DNA of 64,000 bases from Agromyces terreus (lineage in GTDB: Bacteria > Actinomycetota > Actinomycetes > Actinomycetales > Microbacteriaceae). The position numbers and the translations under genes are program-made. The stretch's first letter is position 1, and every line of letters starts with the position of its first letter. Below the pieces are notes generated by a model that saw only the letters and a program-made list of their open reading frames with translations, had not been told where the DNA came from and ran no database searches. Shown in pieces: positions 55,972 to 63,494 of the stretch. The stretch spans positions 1 to 64,000 of the forward strand of contig NZ_WBIS01000005.1 of NCBI RefSeq assembly GCF_009749465.1, read 5' to 3'.

Positions 55972-57005
55972 CCTGGTGGGACGCCGACGAAGACGACGAC
56001 GAAGACGAGTTCGACGAGTCGAGTGTGCGCGTGCGTCCCAACCGGCGCGGCAGCCGCCCCCGCACGAAGGTGCGCCCCGAGCACGCCGATGCGGTCGAGG
56101 GCGTCGTGCTCGGCGTCGACCGAGGGCGCTACTCGGTGCTCGTCGACGAGAACGGGGGCGACGAGCGCACCATCACCGCGGCGAGGGCGAGCGAGCTCCG
56201 CCGCAAGTCCGTCGTCACGGGCGACCACGTCGACCTCGTCGGCGACACCACCGGCGACGCCGGCACGCTCTCGCGCATCGTGCGCGTCCGCGAGCGCACC
56301 ACGCTGCTGCGCCGCAGCGCCGACGACACCGACGAGGTCGAGCGCGTCATCGTCGCCAACGCCGACCAGATGCTCATCGTGGTCGCCGCCGCGAACCCCG
56401 AGCCGCGCATCCGTCTCGTCGACCGGTACCTCGTCGCCGCGTTCGACGCCCGGATCCAGCCGATCCTCTGCCTCACGAAGACCGATCTCGCCGACCCGTC
56501 CGAGTTCCTCGAGAACTTCGCCGGCCTCGACCTGCCGGTCATCCGCTCCCGATCCGACAAGATGCCGATCGACGTGATCACGGCCGAACTGGTCGACCAC
56601 CGCACCGTGTTCGTCGGCCACTCGGGCGTCGGCAAGTCGACGCTCGTGAACGCCCTCGTGCCCGGCGCGGACCGCGCCACCGGGGTCGTCAACACCGTCA
56701 CGGGGCGCGGTCGGCACACGTCCTCCTCGACCGTCTCGCTCCGGCTCGAATCCCCCGCCGGGCGCGGGTGGGTCATCGACACGCCCGGCGTGCGCTCCTT
56801 CGGGCTCGGGCACGTGGACCCGGCGAACATCCTCGGCGCCTTCAGCGACCTCGCTCGCATCGCCGAGCGCTGCCCCCGCGGCTGCACCCACCTGCCCGAC
56901 GCGCCCGACTGCGCGATCGTCGAAGCGGTGCAGGCCGGCGACCTCGGCGACACCGGCCGGGCACGCCTGGACTCGCTGCAGCGCCTCCTCGAGACGTTCC
57001 GCTGA
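55968..57005 (+). CDS. rsgA: Ribosome small-subunit-dependent GTPase A
   Basis: 345 aa circularly permuted GTPase that checks late 30S assembly. An N-terminal acidic extension (1-20) and OB fold are followed by motifs in permuted order: TKTD (G4), then GHSGVGKSTLVNAL (G1) and DTPGVRSF (G3). The C-terminal zinc knuckle is CPRGCTHLPDAPDC. The start is coupled to aroA by ATGA. Confidence 0.96.
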   Translation: MTWWDADEDDDEDEFDESSVRVRPNRRGSRPRTKVRPEHADAVEGVVLGVDRGRYSVLVDENGGDERTITAARASELRRKSVVTGDHVDLVGDTTGDAGTLSRIVRVRERTTLLRRSADDTDEVERVIVANADQMLIVVAAANPEPRIRLVDRYLVAAFDARIQPILCLTKTDLADPSEFLENFAGLDLPVIRSRSDKMPIDVITAELVDHRTVFVGHSGVGKSTLVNALVPGADRATGVVNTVTGRGRHTSSSTVSLRLESPAGRGWVIDTPGVRSFGLGHVDPANILGAFSDLARIAERCPRGCTHLPDAPDCAIVEAVQAGDLGDTGRARLDSLQRLLETFR

Positions 57006-57054
57006 GGCACCCGCGCCCTTCGATCGCCCCGGGCCGTCGACCGCCCGAGCGGCG

Positions 57055-57108
57055 TCGGATGCCTCGTCGGTGTCGGATGCCTCGTCGGTGTCGGATGCCT
57101 CGTCGAAA
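57055..57108. repeat. 18-bp tandem repeat downstream of rsgA
   Basis: Three units at 57055, 57073 and 57091 of GTCGGATGCCTCGTCGGT (last one with AA). On the other strand each reads GACGAGGCATCCGAC, close to the coding minisatellite at 17191-17295. It lies in the rsgA-bcp gap and is not translated in any supported gene. Confidence 0.9.
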
Positions 57109-57143
57109 CCTCCGGCCCGCGGCATCCGCCGATCGAAGCTGCC

Positions 57144-57149
57144 TACCAT
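57144..57149 (+). promoter_or_regulatory. -10 element of bcp
   Basis: TACCAT, exactly 6 nt before the ATG at 57156; leaderless type. Confidence 0.45.
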
Positions 57150-57155
57150 TGGATC

Positions 57156-57632
57156 ATGACCGACGCACGACTCGCCCCCGGCGACCTCGCACCCGACTTC
57201 ACGCTCGACGACCAGAATGGCGAGCCGATCACGCTCTCGCAGCTCCGCGGCTCTCGCGTGGTGCTCTACTTCTACCCCGAGGCCATGACCCCGGGCTGCA
57301 CGACGGAGGCCTGCGACTTCCGCGACAACCTCAACTCCTTCGCCTCGGCCGGCGTCAAGGTCGTCGGCGTCTCGAAGGACGCCGTCGAGAAGCTCGCGCG
57401 CTTCGCCGAGCGCGACGGCCTGAACTACACCCTGCTCTCCGACAAGGATCACGCGGTGCAGGAGCGCTACGGCACGTGGGGCGAGAAGCAGAACTACGGC
57501 AAGACGGTCGTGGGCAGCATCCGCTCGACCTTCGTGATCGACGCCGACGGCGTCATCGAACGCGCCTGGTACAACGTGAAGGCGACCGGCCACGTCGCGC
57601 GCGTGCGACGCGACCTCGGCCTCGACGGCTGA
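57156..57632 (+). CDS. bcp: Thioredoxin-dependent thiol peroxidase (peroxiredoxin Bcp/PrxQ)
   Basis: 158 aa. Reduces hydroperoxides. The peroxidatic Cys is in MTPGCTTEACDFRD with the second (resolving) Cys five residues later, the PrxQ alpha-2 type. The preceding block reads YFYPEAM where most family members have YFYPKAD, so two conserved positions differ. The C-terminal RSTFVIDADGVI strand is normal. It fits the thiol-stress theme of the nearby sigR-rsrA. Confidence 0.95.
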   Translation: MTDARLAPGDLAPDFTLDDQNGEPITLSQLRGSRVVLYFYPEAMTPGCTTEACDFRDNLNSFASAGVKVVGVSKDAVEKLARFAERDGLNYTLLSDKDHAVQERYGTWGEKQNYGKTVVGSIRSTFVIDADGVIERAWYNVKATGHVARVRRDLGLDG

Positions 57633-57656
57633 ACCCGTCGTCCACCGCGACGCCCT

Positions 57657-57701
57657 GAACGGGCACCGCGCGGCGCCTCACGCGCCGTGGGGTGCCCGTT
57701 C
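57657..57701. terminator. Two-way hairpin between bcp and the 57678 gene
   Basis: Outer arms GAACGGGCACC (57657-57667) and GGTGCCCGTTC (57691-57701), plus an inner CGGCGC/GCGCCG stem. The right arm lies within the last codons of the minus-strand gene, so one hairpin serves both converging genes. Confidence 0.7.
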
Positions 57702-58136
57702 GGCGTTCCGGTCGCCCGTGTAGGCCAGCCGCACCGGCGTCCACAGGAGCAGCCCGATGACCGTGATCGCCGGCACGAGCAGCACCCACCCGACGTCGGG
57801 GCGGGCGAACAGGCCCTGGAACGCACCGACCGCGATCGAGACCTGGAGCACCTGCCACACGATCGCCGACGACCGGGCCCACGGCGCACGGCGCATCGAG
57901 CCGACCGCGACGGCCGAGATCCAGATCGCGCCGACCAGCACGAGCACGAGCAGCGCGATCGCGGTCGCGTACGACGAGGGCTCGATCGTGAGCAGGTCGA
58001 CCACGAGCCACACCACGACGCCGACGAGCGCGAGCGCTTCGAGCACGAGCACCGTCGTGATCGTCGCGAGCGCCGCGCGCACCCCGCCGACAGGCGCCTC
58101 GGGCGGCATGTTCTCGCGGTCTTCGTCGGTATTCAC
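57678..58136 (-). CDS. Small membrane protein of unknown function
   Basis: 152 aa, four predicted helices (about 18-48, 57-77, 88-108, 114-134) with short loops and an acidic N-terminus. No motif recognised; layout recalls the many four-helix actinobacterial membrane proteins near whiB. GTG start at 58134-58136. The gene is convergent with bcp and divergent from whiB. Confidence 0.75.
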   Translation of the reverse strand: MNTDEDRENMPPEAPVGGVRAALATITTVLVLEALALVGVVVWLVVDLLTIEPSSYATAIALLVLVLVGAIWISAVAVGSMRRAPWARSSAIVWQVLQVSIAVGAFQGLFARPDVGWVLLVPAITVIGLLLWTPVRLAYTGDRNAERAPHGA

Positions 58137-58336
58137 AGCGTTATCCCATTCACGGCTATTGATTCGATCTCTCCGCTATGCGACCATTTATGAGGCCGAA
58201 TTGATGCTCACAGGGACGTGAGCCGATCGATCCCGATCCTACTTCCCGAGATTCGGCTTTCCCCCAGCAGCACAGCCGGATTCGGCTCGCGCAATCGTGC
58301 GCGCCTGCAACGAAACACACTGCAAGGAGCATCTTC
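58137..58336. promoter_or_regulatory. whiB upstream region with a palindrome
   Basis: This 200-bp gap is clearly less GC-rich than its surroundings. It holds the perfect interrupted palindrome GCTCAC-N6-GTGAGC (58206-58223), about 114 bp before the whiB ATG, a possible operator. The arm order is TCAC...GTGA, not the GTGA...TCAC of a CRP site. No clear -35/-10 pair could be fixed. Confidence 0.4.
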
Positions 58337-58585
58337 ATGGACTGGCGCGACAAGGCCGCCTGCCTCACGGCTGACCCGGAACTCTTCTTCCCCGTCGGCA
58401 ACACCGGTCCCGCCGTCGACCAGATCGAGAAGGCGAAGGCCGTCTGCGCCCGCTGCACGGTCACCGAGATCTGCCTGCAGTACGCCCTCGAGACCGGTCA
58501 GGACTCGGGCGTGTGGGGCGGCCTCAGCGAAGACGAGCGTCGCGCGCTCAAGCGCCGCGCCGCTCGCGCCCGCCGGGCCGGCTGA
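58337..58585 (+). CDS. whiB1: WhiB-family iron-sulfur transcription factor (WhiB1-like)
   Basis: 82 aa. The four cluster ligands are C9, C37, C40 and C46 (C-x27-C-x2-C-x5-C), followed by the GVWGG turn (58-62) and a basic tail [14 protein letters not shown]. Wbl proteins hold a 4Fe-4S cluster that reacts with NO and bind the primary sigma factor. The compact size and position next to the pdtaS-like gene match mycobacterial whiB1. The ATG follows AAGGAGC. Confidence 0.95.
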   Translation: MDWRDKAACLTADPELFFPVGNTGPAVDQIEKAKAVCARCTVTEICLQYALETGQDSGVWGGLSEDERRALKRRAARARRAG

Positions 58586-58603
58586 CCCCGCCGCAACGAC
58601 CTC

Positions 58604-58640
58604 ACGACGCCGTGGCCCTCGGGCCGCGGCGTCGTTTCGT
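58604..58640. terminator. Hairpin terminator after whiB
   Basis: Fifteen-base arms 58604-58618 and 58621-58635 pair apart from one G-T wobble, then TTCGTT. Convergent with the kinase gene that ends at 58743. Confidence 0.75.
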
Positions 58641-58647
58641 TGTGCCC

Positions 58648-58689
58648 GGCTCGTCGTGCTGGGCTCGTCGTGCCCGGCTCGTCGTGCCC
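58648..58689. repeat. 14-bp tandem repeat, three units
   Basis: GGCTCGTCGTGCCC-type units at 58648, 58662 and 58676 (the first ends CTG). It lies between the whiB terminator and the end of the kinase gene. Confidence 0.85.
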
Positions 58690-58742
58690 GGCCCCGGTGA
58701 GGGACGCGGCCGGTGACGGGTCGGGGCCGGCGTCGGAGGCGC

Positions 58743-60236
58743 TCAGACCGAGGTGATCCAGCGGAGCGGGATCTCGATCGTGACCTCGGTGCCCCGCCCC
58801 ACGATCGTGTGCCAGTCGATGGTGCCGCCGAGCTCGCCCTGGATCAGGGTGCGCACGATCTGCGTGCCGAGGCCCTCGCCGACCTTGCCCTCGGGCAGCC
58901 CGGAGCCGGTGTCGCGCACCTGCACGGTGAGCATCGTCTGCGAACGGTCGGCCGTGATCTCGACGTCGCCCTCTTGGCCCGCCAGGCCGTGTTCGACGGC
59001 GTTCGTCACGAGTTCGGTGAGCGCGAGGGCCAGCGGAGTGGCGTACTCGCTCGGCAGGACGCCGAACGAACCGGAGCGCTTCGGATGCGCCGTCGTGTTG
59101 TGGGCCGAAGCCACCTCGGCGACGAGGAGCAGCGCGCGATCGAACACCTGGTCGAAGTCGACGTTCTGGGTGAGCCCTTCGGAGAGGGTGTCGTGCACGA
59201 CCGCGATCGCCCCGACGCGGCGCATGGCCTGCGTCAGCGCATCGCGCGCCTCGTCGGAATGCGTGCGACGCGCCTGGATGCGCAGGAGCGACGCGACCGT
59301 CTGCAGGTTGTTCTTCACCCGGTGGTGGATCTCGCGGATGGTGGCGTCCTTGGTGATGAGCTCCTGCTCCTGGTGGCGCAGCTCGGTCACGTCGCGGCTC
59401 AGGACGATCGCGCCGGTGCGCTCGCCGCGCCGCCGGATCGGGATCGCCCGGAGCGACACGGTCACGCCGCGCGACTCGATGTCGGTGCGCCAGGGGGCGC
59501 GGCCCGTGACGACGAGCGGCAGCGACTCGTCGACGACGAGCTTGCCCGTGAGCAGCCGCGTGGTGACCTCGGCGAGCGACTCGCCCTCGAGCTCGTCTTC
59601 GAAGCCCATGCGGTTGAACGCGGAGAGCGCGTTCGGGCTCGCGAACGTGGTGTTGCCGTCGACGTCGAGGCGGATCAGGCCGTCGGACGCGCGCGGAGCG
59701 CCTCGGCGGGGGCCGGTCGGCGCACCGAGGTCGGGGAAGTCGCCGGAGGCGATCATCTCGAACAGCTCGACGGCGCACTCGTTGAACGTCAGCTCCTGAC
59801 GGCTCGCGGTGCGCGTGCTGCTGAGGTTCGTGTGACGCGTGATGACCGCGACCGGCACCGGTGCGATCTCGGTGCCCGAGGAGCTGAGCCGGCGCATGAC
59901 GGGCACCGCGCGTACGCGGGTCGGCATCTCCTCGTACCAGTCGGGAGAGGAGGAGTCCACGATGCGGGCGCCTGAGAAGGCGTCGCCGACGAGGTCGCGC
60001 CATTGCGACTTGATCGCCTGCCCGACGAAATCGCGGTAGAAGAGCGTGGCGGCGCTCGACGGCCGTGCGTGCGCCACGGCCACGAACTCCTCGTCGGCCG
60101 ACGGCACCCAGAGCACGATATCGGCGAAGGCGAGGTCCGCGAGGAGTTGGAGGTCGCCGACGAGCATATGCAGCCAGTCGACGTCGGCCTGACTGCTGCG
60201 GCCCTGTGCGAGGACGAGATCACTGAGGGTCGACAC
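58743..60236 (-). CDS. pdtaS: Cytosolic sensor histidine kinase, PdtaS-like
   Basis: 497 aa without membrane helices. GAF-like domain (about 15-165), PAS domain (about 185-285), then a HisKA_2/HWE-type acceptor EIHHRVKNNLQTVASLLRIQ with the phospho-His at about 304, and an HATPase domain ending in DTGSGLPEGKVGEGLGTQIV. This is the domain order of mycobacterial PdtaS (Rv3220c), which lies beside whiB1 and signals to the RNA-binding regulator PdtaR. The PdtaR partner is not in the window. GTG start at 60234-60236, 7 nt after TACGCT (-10). Confidence 0.9.
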   Translation of the reverse strand: MSTLSDLVLAQGRSSQADVDWLHMLVGDLQLLADLAFADIVLWVPSADEEFVAVAHARPSSAATLFYRDFVGQAIKSQWRDLVGDAFSGARIVDSSSPDWYEEMPTRVRAVPVMRRLSSSGTEIAPVPVAVITRHTNLSSTRTASRQELTFNECAVELFEMIASGDFPDLGAPTGPRRGAPRASDGLIRLDVDGNTTFASPNALSAFNRMGFEDELEGESLAEVTTRLLTGKLVVDESLPLVVTGRAPWRTDIESRGVTVSLRAIPIRRRGERTGAIVLSRDVTELRHQEQELITKDATIREIHHRVKNNLQTVASLLRIQARRTHSDEARDALTQAMRRVGAIAVVHDTLSEGLTQNVDFDQVFDRALLLVAEVASAHNTTAHPKRSGSFGVLPSEYATPLALALTELVTNAVEHGLAGQEGDVEITADRSQTMLTVQVRDTGSGLPEGKVGEGLGTQIVRTLIQGELGGTIDWHTIVGRGTEVTIEIPLRWITSV

Positions 60237-60243
60237 AGACCCA

Positions 60244-60249
60244 AGCGTA
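60244..60249 (-). promoter_or_regulatory. -10 element of the pdtaS-like gene
   Basis: TACGCT on the minus strand, 7 nt before the GTG. Confidence 0.4.
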
Positions 60250-60358
60250 GCGGTCGGATGCCGCGAGGCGATCGCCCGGGCACCGTGCGGACCTCCCGTG
60301 GCGAGCCGCCCGCTCCGTGGCTCGCCGACCGGCGACCGCCTGCGCGCTCTGGAGCGGT

Positions 60359-61624
60359 TCAGACGGCGGCCGCCGCGACGGCGCTCCGGCGGGCGCGCCG
60401 CACGCGGCGTCGGCGTCGTTCGTCGGCCGCGGGCACCGGCAGGAAGGCCTCGTGCGCGAATTCGCGGACCGCTGCCCGGAGCGGCGACTTCGGCGACGCA
60501 TCGCGGAGCGTGCGCGCGGTGAGGATCGCCGCGTCGGTCGCCCGGCCGTCGTGCGGCAGCATCGTGACCTCGGAGAGCCCGGAGAACCGGCGCATCGTCT
60601 GACGCACCTGGCCGTAGGCGTCGATGCCGAGCGCACTCGTGCGCACGCGGTTCACGACCACGCTGATGCGATCGGCGTCGACGAGATCGACGAGCTCCGC
60701 GTGCCCGCGGAGGAGACGGGAGAGCCCGACGGGGTCGGCGAGGCCGACCGCCACGACGTGGTCGGCCTTCGCGAGGCTCGTGAACGTCGCCGCATTGCGG
60801 CGCGGCGCGAACTGGTCGCTCGTGAGCTCTTCGTCGTGCTCGAGGCTGAATCCGGTGTCGATGACGACGTACTCGACCCATTCGCGGATCTTCGCGATCG
60901 CCGTGCCGACGCGGTCGCGCGCGAGCTCGGGCCACCGGTTCGGGCCGACGAGTCCGGTGAAGACGTCGAACGACGCGCGCGGCGACGAATACCGCTGGGC
61001 GATGCGTTCGAGTTCGGCGCGGTCGAGCGCATCGGCGCCGGCGAGCCGGCAGGCGGACGCGAACCCCGGCGCCTCGTCGAGCAGCCCGAGCGTGGGCGCG
61101 ACCGCCCCGCCGTAGGGGTCGGCGTCGATCAGCGCCACCCGATGGCCGGCGGCGGCGATCTCGGCGGCGAGGTTGACCGCGATCGTGGTGCGGCCCGGCG
61201 CACCACCCGGCCCCCAGACGGCGATCACGGCCCCGTTCGAGTGCTCGCCCGCCCGGGACGCCTCACCCGAGACTCGGGACGGGAGCGTCACTCCCCCGCT
61301 GACGGCCGCTTCGAGATCGGCCCATGCCGACCCGGCGTCGAACACCTCGTGGAGGCCGATCGCGCGTGCGTGGGAGCGCTCGGCATCGCTCGCGGCAAGG
61401 GCGACGAGACGGATGCCGCGCAGGTCGCACGCCTCGAGGAGCTCGGCGTCGAGCATGGCCCGGCCCGCCCCGGCGAGCACGACGTCGGGAGCGACGACGT
61501 CGAGCGCCTCGATCAGCTCTGCGCGGACCATGGCCCTGGCGACGACGACGTGACCGGCCTCGACGGCATCGGCGAGCAGGCGATCCTCGACGGACGGTTC
61601 GACGGCGAAGGCGAGGCGGGCCAT
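60359..61624 (-). CDS. CpaE/TadZ/ParA-like P-loop ATPase with altered Walker A
   Basis: 421 aa. A receiver-like N-terminal part (about 1-110) is followed by a MinD/ParA-type domain. The deviant Walker A, normally KGGxGKT/S, reads GPGGAPGRTT (138-147): the first Lys is Pro and the second is Arg. Walker A-prime is LIDADPYGG. This resembles TadZ/CpaE localisation proteins rather than a standard ParA. The C-terminus is a basic RRRRRVRRARR tail. The start is ATG 61624-61622 (TGATG overlap with the SAF gene); a GTG one codon earlier is possible. It is coupled to the SAF-domain gene. Confidence 0.82.
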   Translation of the reverse strand: MARLAFAVEPSVEDRLLADAVEAGHVVVARAMVRAELIEALDVVAPDVVLAGAGRAMLDAELLEACDLRGIRLVALAASDAERSHARAIGLHEVFDAGSAWADLEAAVSGGVTLPSRVSGEASRAGEHSNGAVIAVWGPGGAPGRTTIAVNLAAEIAAAGHRVALIDADPYGGAVAPTLGLLDEAPGFASACRLAGADALDRAELERIAQRYSSPRASFDVFTGLVGPNRWPELARDRVGTAIAKIREWVEYVVIDTGFSLEHDEELTSDQFAPRRNAATFTSLAKADHVVAVGLADPVGLSRLLRGHAELVDLVDADRISVVVNRVRTSALGIDAYGQVRQTMRRFSGLSEVTMLPHDGRATDAAILTARTLRDASPKSPLRAAVREFAHEAFLPVPAADERRRRRVRRARRSAVAAAAV

Positions 61625-62244
61625 CACTCGTCGCCCGGTCGGGCCGGGACGAGGTCGATGACGTCTTCGGCGGCGAGCGCCTCGAGCACCACGGCCACCC
61701 GCTCTCTCGGCACGAGGAGCTCGACCGATGCCGCCCCGCTCTGCACGATGCCCCCGCTCTCGCTGATCGCCGCGACCTCGGCACCGGGAACGAGCACCGC
61801 GGGCGGCTCGTAGTCGCCCCGCTCGACGCGATGCGCCGACCAGATGTCGACCCGCGAGCCGACCTCGAGATCGCCGGGGAGCGCGGCCCGGCTCGTCACG
61901 ACGACGGTCGCGAGTCCGGCGCGATCGGCCTCGTCGACCGCGGCGAGCGGCACGAGCTCACCCTCGCGCACCGTCGAGGTCACGATGAGCCCCTCGGCCG
62001 GGAGGGCATCGGCCTCGAGGTAGCGCGGGGCTGCGGAACCGAAGCGGACGCGCTCGACCGCGAGGTCGTCGGCGGTGAGGCGGTCGCCGGGGGTCACGGT
62101 CTGCACCACGCTGTACACCTCGGTCGCGTCGTCGAGCCCGCTCACGAGGGCGTACACCCCCGCGGTCGAGCCCGCGACGAGCGCGACGCCGATGACGAGG
62201 CGCGGGTCGAGGCGGATCGCGCCCCGATCTGATCGACGTGGCAT
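61624..62244 (-). CDS. SAF-domain membrane protein (CpaB/FlgA-like)
   Basis: 206 aa. One transmembrane helix (about 15-37) and an SAF domain (about 40-110: TVTPGDRLTADDLAVERVRF, then EGLIVTSTVREGELVPLAAV), as in RcpC/CpaB pilus-assembly proteins and FlgA. The C-terminal part is Val/Ala-rich and may bind the wall. The ATG at 62242-62244 follows AGGAG by 4 nt; the ATG one codon earlier is close. With the TadZ-like ATPase downstream it looks like part of a pilus-type apparatus, but no pilin, CpaF ATPase or TadB/C platform is nearby. Confidence 0.82.
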   Translation of the reverse strand: MPRRSDRGAIRLDPRLVIGVALVAGSTAGVYALVSGLDDATEVYSVVQTVTPGDRLTADDLAVERVRFGSAAPRYLEADALPAEGLIVTSTVREGELVPLAAVDEADRAGLATVVVTSRAALPGDLEVGSRVDIWSAHRVERGDYEPPAVLVPGAEVAAISESGGIVQSGAASVELLVPRERVAVVLEALAAEDVIDLVPARPGDE

Positions 62245-62320
62245 CATGCTCCTTCCGGCGGCGGCGCCCTCCGCCGCACCGTCGTCAATCGTCGCCCAAC
62301 CCTGTCGGATCGCCGTGAAG

Positions 62321-62329
62321 TTATCCACA
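62321..62329. promoter_or_regulatory. Perfect DnaA box
   Basis: TTATCCACA, the consensus DnaA-binding 9-mer, in the gap between the SAF gene and the divergent HTH gene, about 28 bp upstream of the -10 of the latter. Confidence 0.65.
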
Positions 62330-62356
62330 CCCGGACCGCGATCGCGATCGCAGGTC

Positions 62357-62362
62357 GATAAT
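62357..62362 (+). promoter_or_regulatory. -10 element of the HTH gene
   Basis: GATAAT lies exactly 6 nt before the GTG at 62369 and only 3 nt before the ATG at 62366, which favours the GTG as the true start of a leaderless message. Confidence 0.5.
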
Positions 62363-62368
62363 CAGATG

Positions 62369-62662
62369 GTGAGCACATCAGAAGCGGGCGAACTCGGGCG
62401 GTTCCTCTCCGTCGCCGACGCCGCCCAAATTCTCGATGTCGACTCCGCGACCATCATCGGGCTCATCGGCACCGGTGAACTCCCCGCACTCCGGGTGGGC
62501 GACAACGGCCCGTGGCGCATCGAGCGCACCCAACTCGAGTTCTGGATCGACTTCCGCCTCGAAGAGGCCCGGCGCTCCGCCCTGTGGCAGCAGGGCGAGT
62601 TCGCAGACGTCACCGACTTCTCCAACGTCACCGCGCTGGGCCCGAGACGCCTGCTCCCCTGA
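62369..62662 (+). CDS. Small excisionase/MerR-type helix-turn-helix protein
   Basis: 97 aa. FLSVADAAQILDVDSATIIG LIGTGELPALRVGDNGPWRIE matches the HTH_17/excisionase DNA-binding fold also seen in BldC. A helical C-terminus (DFRLEEARRSALWQQGEFAD) follows. It stands alone, with no phage genes around it, so a chromosomal regulator is more likely than an excisionase. The GTG start is chosen from the -10 spacing; ATG 62366 is the alternative. Confidence 0.85.
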   Translation: MSTSEAGELGRFLSVADAAQILDVDSATIIGLIGTGELPALRVGDNGPWRIERTQLEFWIDFRLEEARRSALWQQGEFADVTDFSNVTALGPRRLLP

Positions 62663-62717
62663 GGAGCGGATGCCGCGTGGCCGGCGTGGCGCCGACCCGT
62701 CAGCGTCAGCTTCAGCG

Positions 62718-63323
62718 TCAGGCGAGCGCGCCGAACGACACGAGCAGCACGCGCTCGAACGGCACGATGCGGTAGCCCTGGACCTCGCGTTCTCGGCGGG
62801 GCGAACCGGCGGGGTGCACGGCGAGATCGAGGTGATCGCGCGCCACCCGATCGATCGTGCCGTGCACCGCACCGATCTCGGTGAGCAGGTGCACCGCCGC
62901 ACGCCGGCGACTCAAGTCGCGGAGCACGAACGAGAGACCCATGCGCTCGGTGAGGCTCGAGGGCGGATCGGGGTGCGGTTCGAGGCTTCGCTCGAGCAGC
63001 CTCGGGCCGGTCAGGAGCGCGCCGATCGCAGAGAACGGCAGGATGCACTGCCCGCCCGAACCACGGCCGACCAACGCACCGCTCAACCAGTCGCGGCCGA
63101 ACGACGCGGGCCGCACGGCGATCGGCTCCCCGGTACGGAGCTCGAGCCGGAGGACGGACGCCGGGTCGTGCTCGAGCGCGCCGGTCATCGCCATCAGGCG
63201 GTCGCGGAGCGCGAGCCTGCCGAGTCGGAGCCGTTCCTCTTCGAGCGCGAGGGCGCGCTCCTCGTCGCGTTGCTCCTGATCGAGCCTCGCCTCGAGGTCG
63301 TCGAAGAGGAGATCCCACCGCAT
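62718..63323 (-). CDS. Protein of unknown function
   Basis: 201 aa. A charged helical N-terminus (about 1-50: RWDLLFDDLEARLDQEQRDE and on) is followed by a beta-rich domain with ELRTGEPIAVRPASFGRDWL and ILPFSAIGALL, then HGTIDRVARDHLDLAVHPAG near the end, the latter reminiscent of a small barrel. No membrane helix or signal peptide. I do not recognise the family. ATG at 63321-63323, 6 nt after TAACGT. Divergent from the Rv3235-like gene. Confidence 0.75.
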   Translation of the reverse strand: MRWDLLFDDLEARLDQEQRDEERALALEEERLRLGRLALRDRLMAMTGALEHDPASVLRLELRTGEPIAVRPASFGRDWLSGALVGRGSGGQCILPFSAIGALLTGPRLLERSLEPHPDPPSSLTERMGLSFVLRDLSRRRAAVHLLTEIGAVHGTIDRVARDHLDLAVHPAGSPRREREVQGYRIVPFERVLLVSFGALA

Positions 63324-63329
63324 GGGGGC

Positions 63330-63335
63330 ACGTTA
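63330..63335 (-). promoter_or_regulatory. -10 element of the 62718 gene
   Basis: TAACGT on the minus strand, 6 nt before the ATG. Confidence 0.45.
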
Positions 63336-63362
63336 GCCGGTGGACGGCTGTGTTACGCCAGG

Positions 63363-63371
63363 TTATCCACA
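63363..63371. promoter_or_regulatory. Second perfect DnaA box
   Basis: TTATCCACA again, 14 bp before the -35 of the promoter at 63386-63414 and 28 bp from the opposite -10. DnaA bound here could affect both divergent promoters. Confidence 0.65.
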
Positions 63372-63385
63372 GGTACCGAAAGTGC

Positions 63386-63414
63386 TTGACACGGTTCCGA
63401 CGGCCTCCTACATT
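63386..63414 (+). promoter_or_regulatory. Canonical promoter of the Rv3235-like gene
   Basis: -35 TTGACA (63386-63391), 17-bp spacer, -10 TACATT (63409-63414). It is the best -35/-10 pair in the window. The leader of about 75 nt contains the short hairpin CCCCCGTTCGGGGG (63438-63451). Confidence 0.8.
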
Positions 63415-63494
63415 CGATCGCAGGCTCGCCGACCTGTCCCCCGTTCGGGGGCGGTCATCTCGCGCTGCCGCACCCTGTCCCAGATGGAGCACTG

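Noticed and set aside
58206-58223. CRP/Cmr binding site before whiB
   Set aside because: The half-sites are in the order TCAC...GTGA, opposite to the CRP consensus.
62369-62662. Phage excisionase and integrated element
   Set aside because: No integrase, att repeat or phage gene is nearby, and the flanks are typical chromosomal genes.
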